Shown here: positions 58,351 to 64,000 of the stretch, piece after piece
How positions within the stretch are numbered: the stretch's first letter is position 1
Layout: each line of letters starts with the position of its first letter
Program-made: the position numbers and the translations under genes
DNA from: Phaeobacter sp. CECT 5382
GTDB taxonomy: Bacteria; Pseudomonadota; Alphaproteobacteria; Rhodobacterales; Rhodobacteraceae
NCBI RefSeq assembly: GCF_001457775.1
Contig: NZ_CYSG01000009.1
Span: forward strand, 106,171 to 170,170
Length of the DNA stretch: 64,000 bases
Reading direction: 5' to 3'
The notes under the pieces: generated by a model
Told to the model about the DNA's origin: nothing
Database searches by the model: none
What the model saw: only the letters and a program-made list of their open reading frames with translations

Positions 58351-58457
58351 AGCCGTCTCTTTCGGGGGCCTCTCACGTCTTGGCCCCCGCCACCAAACAA
58401 GAAAAGTCCCCGCCAGATCCTGGCCCGGAGGACTGCTCCAGACAGGGAGACAGAAGA

Positions 58458-60545
58458 ATGAACAAGCTTGCTGAATATGACGGCCCGATCCTCGAGATCG
58501 ACAAACTGTCGATTTCCTTTTTCACGCGCCTGCGTGAGATCCCCGCAGTGATGGATTTCTCCGTCTCGGTTCAGCCCGGCGAAGCCGTGGGGCTGGTGGG
58601 CGAATCCGGTTGCGGCAAATCCACAGTTGCCCTTGGGGTGATGCAGGATCTGGGAACCAACGGCCGTATTGTTGGTGGCTCGATCAAGTTCAAGGGCCGG
58701 GATCTGGCCGAGATGAGCGCCGAGGAGCTGCGCGATGTGCGCGGCAACGAGATCGCGATGATCTATCAGGAGCCGATGGCGAGCCTGAACCCGGCAATGA
58801 AAATCGGGCGCCAGCTGATGGAAGTGCCGATGATCCACGAAGGCGTGAACGAGAAAGAGGCCCATGCCCGGGCACTTGAGGTGGTGACAGATGTGCGCCT
58901 GCCTGATCCGGAACGGATGCTGAATTCCTATCCGCATCAGCTGTCCGGCGGCCAGCAGCAGCGCATCGTTATAGCCATGGCGCTGATGTCCAAGCCTTCA
59001 TTGCTGATCCTGGATGAACCAACGACGGCGCTGGATGTGACCGTCGAGGCCGCCGTGGTCGAACTGGTCAAAGACCTAGGCAAGAAATACGGCACCTCGA
59101 TGCTGTTCATCAGCCACAACCTTGGACTGGTGCTGGAGACCTGCGACCGGCTCTGTGTGATGTATTCCGGTGAGGCGGTCGAACGAGGCTCCATCGCCGA
59201 CGTCTTTGATGAGATGCAGCATCCCTACACCCAGGCGCTGTTTCGCTCGATCCCGCTTCCGGGGGCCGACAAGACCGCGCGCCCGCTGGTGGCGATCCCC
59301 GGTAACTTCCCGCTGCCGCATGAACGACCCAATGGCTGCAACTTTGGCCCGCGCTGCGACTATTTCGAAGCCGGGCGCTGTGACGCCGATGATATCATGA
59401 TGTCGGATGTGCCCGGCAATGATCGCCATGCAACCCGCTGCCTGCGCTTTCAGGAAATCGACTGGAACGCCCCGATCCAGGTTGGCGAACAGAAAGAAAA
59501 GACCAAACCCGGCAAGGTTGTTCTCAAGATGGACAACCTCAAGAAATACTATGAGGTGGCCGCCAATGCGCTGTTTGGCGGCGGCGCCACCAAGGTGGTC
59601 AAAGCCAATGAAACCCTGAGTTTTGAGGCCCGAGAATCCGAAACCCTGGCCATTGTTGGTGAATCCGGCTGTGGCAAATCCACCTTCGCCAAGGTACTGA
59701 TGGGGCTGGAAACGGCCACCGAAGGCGCCATCCTACTGGACGGGACCAATATCGAACAGATCCCGATCGAGGCCCGCGACACCAAGACGATCTCTGATGT
59801 TCAAATGGTGTTCCAAAACCCCTTTGACACGCTGAACCCCTCGATGACGGTGGGGCGGCAGATCATCCGGGCGCTTGAAATCTTCGACATCGGCGACAGC
59901 GATCAGGATCGCAAGCAGCGCATGCTGGAATTGCTGGATCTGGTAAAACTGCCGCGTGCCTTTGCTGACCGGATGCCTCGACAGCTCTCTGGCGGGCAAA
60001 AACAGCGGGTCGGGATCGCCCGCGCCTTCTCCGGCGGTGCCCGCATCGTGGTCGCAGATGAGCCGGTCTCGGCGCTGGATGTATCGGTTCAGGCCGCTGT
60101 GACAGACCTGTTGATGGAGATCCAGCGCGAGGAAAAAACCACGCTGTTGTTCATCAGCCATGATCTTTCCATTGTGCGCTATCTCAGCGACCGGGTGATG
60201 GTGATGTATCTGGGTCATGTGGTGGAACTAGGTGACACCGACCAGGTCTTCTCGCCGCCCTATCACCCCTATACTGAGGCCCTGCTTTCGGCTGTTCCCA
60301 TCGCCGACACCTCTATTGAAAAAGAGCACATCGTGTTGGAGGGCGACATCCCGTCAGCCATGAATCCGCCATCGGGTTGCCCCTTCCAGACCCGGTGTCG
60401 CTGGAAATCCGAAGTCCCGGCCGGGCTGTGTGATATCGAGGTGCCGCCGGTGCGCCAGCTGGAGACTGGACATCAAATCAAATGTCACCTCAGCGATGCA
60501 GTGCTGGACCGGATGACCCCGGTGATCAAGGTCGCTGCGGAATAG
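58458..60545 (+). CDS. Fused dual ATP-binding protein of the peptide-type ABC transporter
   Basis: A 695-residue protein equal to DppD joined to DppF. The first ATPase has Walker A GESGCGKST near residue 50, signature LSGGQQQR and Walker B LLILDEPTTALD. The second has Walker A GESGCGKST near 400, signature LSGGQKQR and IVVADEPVSALD. Each half ends in the oligopeptide C-terminal region with Cys-rich FGPRCDYFEAGRC- and FQTRCRW-type motifs. ATG 58458 follows GGGAGA. It energises the permease pair just upstream. Confidence 0.95.
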   Translation: MNKLAEYDGPILEIDKLSISFFTRLREIPAVMDFSVSVQPGEAVGLVGESGCGKSTVALGVMQDLGTNGRIVGGSIKFKGRDLAEMSAEELRDVRGNEIAMIYQEPMASLNPAMKIGRQLMEVPMIHEGVNEKEAHARALEVVTDVRLPDPERMLNSYPHQLSGGQQQRIVIAMALMSKPSLLILDEPTTALDVTVEAAVVELVKDLGKKYGTSMLFISHNLGLVLETCDRLCVMYSGEAVERGSIADVFDEMQHPYTQALFRSIPLPGADKTARPLVAIPGNFPLPHERPNGCNFGPRCDYFEAGRCDADDIMMSDVPGNDRHATRCLRFQEIDWNAPIQVGEQKEKTKPGKVVLKMDNLKKYYEVAANALFGGGATKVVKANETLSFEARESETLAIVGESGCGKSTFAKVLMGLETATEGAILLDGTNIEQIPIEARDTKTISDVQMVFQNPFDTLNPSMTVGRQIIRALEIFDIGDSDQDRKQRMLELLDLVKLPRAFADRMPRQLSGGQKQRVGIARAFSGGARIVVADEPVSALDVSVQAAVTDLLMEIQREEKTTLLFISHDLSIVRYLSDRVMVMYLGHVVELGDTDQVFSPPYHPYTEALLSAVPIADTSIEKEHIVLEGDIPSAMNPPSGCPFQTRCRWKSEVPAGLCDIEVPPVRQLETGHQIKCHLSDAVLDRMTPVIKVAAE

Positions 60546-60601
60546 GTGTGGCTGCCAGAAAACACCCTGCCCGCCCGTTTTTTGGGGCGTGGCAGGTGTG
60601 A

Positions 60602-61771
60602 TCAGTCGCGCAACAGATCCTCATAGCGACGATCCGTGAGCGTTGTCATAAAGGCCACCAGAGCATCAACCCGCCGCGCTTCCAATGCAGGCCCATGGGT
60701 AAGTTCCTTCACTGACAATGTGCCGGGCACCAAGGCTTCTCCCCAGGGAGCGTCTGTTTCCGGATTGATCTGTGCTGCCTCTGCCTTGCTGTTGTAGCGA
60801 TTGTAAAACAGCACCACGGTGCGCAAATCCTGGAACACCCCGTTGTGCATATAGGGGCCGGTGACAGCCACATTGCGCAGGGTTGGCGTACGGAACTTTC
60901 CTCTTTCAGACGGATCAGTCACCGCAGGGTTGGCCAGAAGCCCGTCATCCACAAACCCATCCGCCATACCGGCCTCGGTGATCACCGCCGGGTTTCGGGG
61001 CACCCCAATATTGTGATAACTATAGTCACTAAAGGTCTCCTGCGCGCCCATCGGGCTTTTGCGTAGCTGATGACACTGATTGCAATTGGTGAACTGTTCG
61101 GAAAAGAACAGTACTCGTCCCAATTCTTCCTCGGGCGACAACTCGGCTTCTCCTGCAAGATAGCGGTCGTATTTGCTGTCAAACGGAGCGAAAATCGCGC
61201 TGCGTTCATAGGCCGCCAAAGCCTGGGTCATAGCAGCAAATCCGCTAACCTCCGAGGCTAGGGTGTCTGGAGAGAAAACCGCCCCAAAGGACTGAACATA
61301 AGATGGGTTTTCACGCAGACGTTCCACCACCAGCGCCGCATTCGGCATCCCCATCTCGATCGGATTCAAAGGCGGCCCCCCCGCCTGTTCCTCCAGATCC
61401 CCGGCGCGCCCATCCCAGAACAGGCCCCCTGTCCAACTGCCGTCAGCTGCCTGATGAAATGACGGGACATAGGCGGCATAGCTCGCCGTCGGCGCATTTC
61501 GATTGCCCAAAGACCCGCCGTCATCCCCCAGCGAGAAAGCTCCGTCTGCTGCGCGTCTCGAATCTGCAAAACCTGCCTCAGGGTCATGACAACTGGCGCA
61601 GGACTGGCTGCGCTCCAGTGACAGGTTTTCATCATGGAAAAGGTGTTCACCCAGTCGCTCAAGCGGCGACAGGCCATTGTCGGCATCCAAGCTTTCCGCC
61701 CCAGCCGCCTGCGTCAAAAACACTACAGCGGCTGCCGCTGAAAGAGGTTTGAAAAGAGTGTTTAACATCAT
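60602..61771 (-). CDS. Di-haem cytochrome c peroxidase family protein
   Basis: A 389-residue periplasmic protein with an N-terminal signal (LSAAAAVVFLTQAAGA). Two CxxCH haem sites: CASCH at residues 58-62 and CNQCH near residue 232. The MauG/CcpA family motifs GNRNAPT, FWDGRAGDLEEQA and TPTLRNVAVTGPYMHNG are present. It probably reduces periplasmic peroxide, or acts like MauG-type oxidases. It converges with the ABC operon. ATG 61768 or 61771 is the start, with GGAG upstream. Confidence 0.92.
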   Translation of the reverse strand: MMLNTLFKPLSAAAAVVFLTQAAGAESLDADNGLSPLERLGEHLFHDENLSLERSQSCASCHDPEAGFADSRRAADGAFSLGDDGGSLGNRNAPTASYAAYVPSFHQAADGSWTGGLFWDGRAGDLEEQAGGPPLNPIEMGMPNAALVVERLRENPSYVQSFGAVFSPDTLASEVSGFAAMTQALAAYERSAIFAPFDSKYDRYLAGEAELSPEEELGRVLFFSEQFTNCNQCHQLRKSPMGAQETFSDYSYHNIGVPRNPAVITEAGMADGFVDDGLLANPAVTDPSERGKFRTPTLRNVAVTGPYMHNGVFQDLRTVVLFYNRYNSKAEAAQINPETDAPWGEALVPGTLSVKELTHGPALEARRVDALVAFMTTLTDRRYEDLLRD

Positions 61772-61923
61772 GGGCTCCGGAAATTACGGCTGTGCCTGTA
61801 AATCCCGGAAACCCATAGTGCAGACCTTGATATAGCGCAATTCCCGATTAAAAAAATCAGGTATTTCACCCCCCACTCCCACAGCGGTGATGTGATGGCG
61901 CGCCTTTTGCCGGGTCTTTGTGG

Positions 61924-62298
61924 TCAGCTCAACAGCAGGACCACGATCATCAAGAGGTTCATCGACGCAAATTGCATCAACCAGGGATGCCGTTTGCTGC
62001 GCAGAGCGACAAAGACCGCCAAGACGACAGATACGACCAGCCCGATCAGTGAAAGCAGACCGCCGATGGCACCGATCACCCCGGTTCCCGGCCCCCAAGG
62101 AGAGCCTTCGAGAGTCATGCCGATCAACCCAAAGCCAATCAGAATCCCCAATATTGCTCCCAGCAAGGTTGCACCGACACTGCGCGCTTTTGACAAGGCA
62201 CGGCCACCAAGGACGCTGTCGATCACCTCCTGCGAGGGAACCACACCTGGGGTCCATTGAATGCGGTCGAGCCGGTCGTCAAAGCTTCTGCTGGTCAC
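61924..62298 (-). CDS. Small integral membrane protein, hypothetical
   Basis: A 124-residue protein with a soluble start (TSRSFDDRLDRIQW) and three hydrophobic segments (ATLLGAILGILIGFGLIGM, GVIGAIGGLLSLIGLVVSVVLAVFVAL, FASMNLLMIVVLLLS). I chose a GTG start at 62298 because AGGAGG lies 8 bases upstream, rather than the longer in-frame ATG at 62331. No family is recognised. It is upstream of the peroxidase on the same strand. Confidence 0.7.
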   Translation of the reverse strand: MTSRSFDDRLDRIQWTPGVVPSQEVIDSVLGGRALSKARSVGATLLGAILGILIGFGLIGMTLEGSPWGPGTGVIGAIGGLLSLIGLVVSVVLAVFVALRSKRHPWLMQFASMNLLMIVVLLLS

Positions 62299-62459
62299 TG
62301 CAATTCCTCCTGAAATCATGGGCAAATTCATAAAAAATTAAGGCATCTTAATGGCGAGTTAACGAAATTGACGGGGCCTTTAATAAAACCCCATGCACCC
62401 TACCCCAACCAGAACCGAAAAATCGTTACTGGTCAGTTATTTAGAAAAATTGGAAGCTC

Positions 62460-63074
62460 TTAGCCGCCCCAAATTTTCTTCACATAGGCCTGAGTTTCTT
62501 TGTAAGGCGGCACACCGCCGTGTTTTTCGACTGCATGCGGTCCGGCATTATAGGCCGCAAGCGCCAAGCGCCAGGAGCCGAATTTCTTGAACTGTTTTGA
62601 CAGGTAGCGCGCACCGCCTTCGAGGTTCTGTTTTGGAATGGAGGGATCCACTCCCAGCGAACGAGCAGTTGCCGGCATCAGCTGCGCCAGCCCCAAAGCC
62701 CCCTTGTGCGATTTTGCTGTTGGGTTCCAATTGCTCTCCTGCTGTACCAAACGCAGAAAAAGATCCTCGGGCACATTATGTTTTCGCGCCGCCCGCCGGG
62801 CCAACGCCAAATACTCACCGCGATATTTACCAGCGTAACGCGGGCTGATGGAACTGACACCTGGAATAGCCTTTGGCTGCAAACGCTCCGACCCCTGGTA
62901 TTGCTGAGAGGCACGGGTATCCAAGACACGGGTATGAGCGGAAAACAGGTCCCGACGGTTTTTGGTGCTGAACATATCAGCCAAAGCTACCTGCGGCAGG
63001 ATCAGGCCAGCCCCAAGAGCAGTTCCTACGATTGCCACTGTCAGACGTCGCATTTCGGCCACATGTCGCCCCAT
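62460..63074 (-). CDS. Lytic transglycosylase (SLT domain)
   Basis: A 204-residue secreted murein hydrolase. The signal is [22 protein letters not shown]. The SLT domain holds the catalytic Glu113 in [44 protein letters not shown] and ALAAYNAGP complete the goose-lysozyme/Slt70 pattern. It cleaves peptidoglycan with 1,6-anhydro ends. ATG 63053 (MRRLTVAI) is an alternative start. Divergent from ssb. Confidence 0.92.
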   Translation of the reverse strand: MGRHVAEMRRLTVAIVGTALGAGLILPQVALADMFSTKNRRDLFSAHTRVLDTRASQQYQGSERLQPKAIPGVSSISPRYAGKYRGEYLALARRAARKHNVPEDLFLRLVQQESNWNPTAKSHKGALGLAQLMPATARSLGVDPSIPKQNLEGGARYLSKQFKKFGSWRLALAAYNAGPHAVEKHGGVPPYKETQAYVKKIWGG

Positions 63075-63411
63075 GTCACGGTCTCTTAAATAATTATCTC
63101 AAAACGCCAGCTACGGTCTGCGCCACCGTATGACCAGTACGATCAATCCGGGGATTATAGCGAAATTTGCATAAAATGGAAGCGTTCAAGCCCCTATCGG
63201 CATGGCTTTGCCCAAAGCTACTCTACTTCTTCGCCCCTACCTTTGCCCATTGCATGGTCTTGTGGCCTCAATCTTTCCCCCAGACAAGCCTGCTTTCCTC
63301 ACTGCGCCGGGGTCTATACTGTGCCTGCAACGCGACGGGTGAGATTCGCATCAATGTGACCTCCACCTGCGCCCCAACAAGAACACAAGACAAGAATAAG
63401 GACGGATCCCA
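63075..63411. other. 337-bp divergent region between the SLT gene and ssb
   Basis: No gene is seen. A TATACT at 63315-63320, about 92 bp before ssb, could be a -10 element, but its -35 is poor. I looked for a GAAC-N7-GAAC LexA box and did not find one. Confidence 0.5.
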
Positions 63412-63942
63412 ATGGCAGGCTCAGTCAATAAGGTCATTCTCATCGGCAATCTGGGACGTGACCCTGAAGTGCGCTCTTTTCAGAACGGTGGTAAGGTGTG
63501 CAATCTGCGCATTGCGACCTCGGAGAACTGGAAAGATCGTAATACTGGCGAACGACGCGAGCGCACCGAATGGCATTCGGTCGCCATTTTCAATGAAGGT
63601 CTGGTGCGGGTTGCCGAGCAATACCTGCGCAAAGGATCCAAGGTCTATATCGAAGGCCAGCTACAGACCCGCAAATGGCAAGATCAGAGCGGTCAAGACC
63701 GCTATTCCACCGAAGTCGTGCTGCAGGGCTTTGGCTCGACACTAACAATGCTGGATGGCCGCGGCGAAGGCGGAGGCAGTGACGGCGGCGGCTACGGCGG
63801 TGGTCAGGGCGGCGGAAGCCAGGGCGGTGGCTATGGCGGCGGTGGCGGTGGCTATGACAGCGGCCCGCAACAGGGCAGTGGTTTTGGCGGAGGCTCCGGT
63901 GGTCCGTCTCATAATATTGATGATGACGAAATTCCGTTCTGA
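63412..63942 (+). CDS. ssb: Single-stranded DNA-binding protein
   Basis: A 176-residue SSB. The OB-fold domain is residues 1-112 ([50 protein letters not shown]). A glycine-rich linker follows (about 116-165), and the acidic interaction tip DDDEIPF recruits repair and replication partners. AAGGA precedes the ATG. Just after the stop, an insertion-sequence end begins, so the downstream neighbour has been displaced. Confidence 0.97.
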   Translation: MAGSVNKVILIGNLGRDPEVRSFQNGGKVCNLRIATSENWKDRNTGERRERTEWHSVAIFNEGLVRVAEQYLRKGSKVYIEGQLQTRKWQDQSGQDRYSTEVVLQGFGSTLTMLDGRGEGGGSDGGGYGGGQGGGSQGGGYGGGGGGYDSGPQQGSGFGGGSGGPSHNIDDDEIPF

Positions 63943-63945
63943 AGG

Positions 63946-64000
63946 GGCTTTGTTGCACAAATCGGGTGAGGGATTCATTTCGTGAATCCAGCATGGTAGC
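63946..64000. mobile_element. Left or right end of an IS5-family (IS903-like) element
   Basis: The sequence from 63946 begins GGCTTTGTTGCACAAATC, like the terminal inverted repeats of IS5-family elements of the IS903 group (which begin GGCTTTGTTG). It continues GGTGAGGGATTCATTTCG and is cut by the window edge. It starts 4 bp after the ssb stop. The transposase gene and target duplication are outside the window. Confidence 0.75.

Noticed and set aside
63075..63411. LexA box before ssb
   Set aside because: Only a single GAAC with no properly spaced partner was found.

Overview
The window looks like a chromosomal segment of a marine alphaproteobacterium of the Rhodobacterales (roseobacter group, Phaeobacter/Ruegeria-like). 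The evidence is about 57-60% GC coding bias; a ctrA-sciP pair; the DUF6456/DUF6477 pair typical of this order; and rhodobacteral gene orders such as recG-ligA-ctrA-sciP-mnmA, rplM-rpsI, hisI next to a NifU-like scaffold, and a long minus-strand envelope cluster. I found no rRNA, tRNA, CRISPR or prophage genes. Genes are dense and almost all are housekeeping. The only clear mobile DNA is the end of an insertion sequence at the right edge.

Layout. Positions 1-8.7 kb: MmgE/PrpD protein (cut by the left edge), a COQ10/RatA-like lipid-binding protein, hpt, a GFA-fold protein with C-terminal repeats, an M20 amidohydrolase translationally coupled to lipA, a peroxiredoxin facing oxyR, and the divergent DUF6456/DUF6477 genes. 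8.7-18.2 kb: a non-pyrrolysine MttB homologue facing guaA, an EamA transporter, a P-loop ATPase converging on a coiled-coil protein and a lipoprotein, metA (with the glutamate that marks acetyl-CoA use), and ppk2 overlapping a TetR gene. 18.2-31 kb: CatB-like acetyltransferase, rplM-rpsI, a MocR regulator divergent from a DUF1127 gene with clear shared operators, speD-speE, fkbM methyltransferase, psd, PaaI thioesterase, enoyl-CoA hydratase-like protein, trmFO-gluQRS, hisI and an Fe-S scaffold. 31-38.6 kb: a tiny membrane protein behind a LexA box, recG-ligA, ctrA, sciP and mnmA. 38.6-52.4 kb: a minus-strand envelope and translation cluster read as pyrH, frr, uppS, cdsA, dxr, rseP, (small membrane protein), bamA, ompH, fabZ, lpxA, lpxI, lpxB, with miaA divergent from pyrH. 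52.4-64 kb: an AraC regulator, a dipeptide/oligopeptide-type ABC transporter, a di-haem peroxidase, a small membrane protein, a lytic transglycosylase, ssb and the IS end.

How the genes work together. The envelope cluster joins isoprenoid supply (dxr, uppS), phospholipid synthesis (cdsA; psd elsewhere in the window), lipid A synthesis (lpxA, lpxI, lpxB), outer-membrane protein assembly (ompH, bamA) and envelope stress proteolysis (rseP), together with nucleotide supply and ribosome recycling (pyrH, frr). CtrA and its inhibitor SciP form a cell-cycle module. RecG and LigA serve DNA repair, and just downstream of recG sits a 40-residue single-TM protein with a canonical alphaproteobacterial LexA box (GAAC-N7-GAAC) and its own terminator. 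I regard this as the most interesting unit in the window: a candidate SOS-induced division or membrane checkpoint peptide of the SidA type.

Other points of note are the MocR/DUF1127 operator array, a structured leader before speD, an unexplained dyad-rich region before trmFO, a second terminator-bounded small membrane protein between rseP and bamA, and several perfect palindromes. Small-ORF and RNA calls are inferences from sequence alone.
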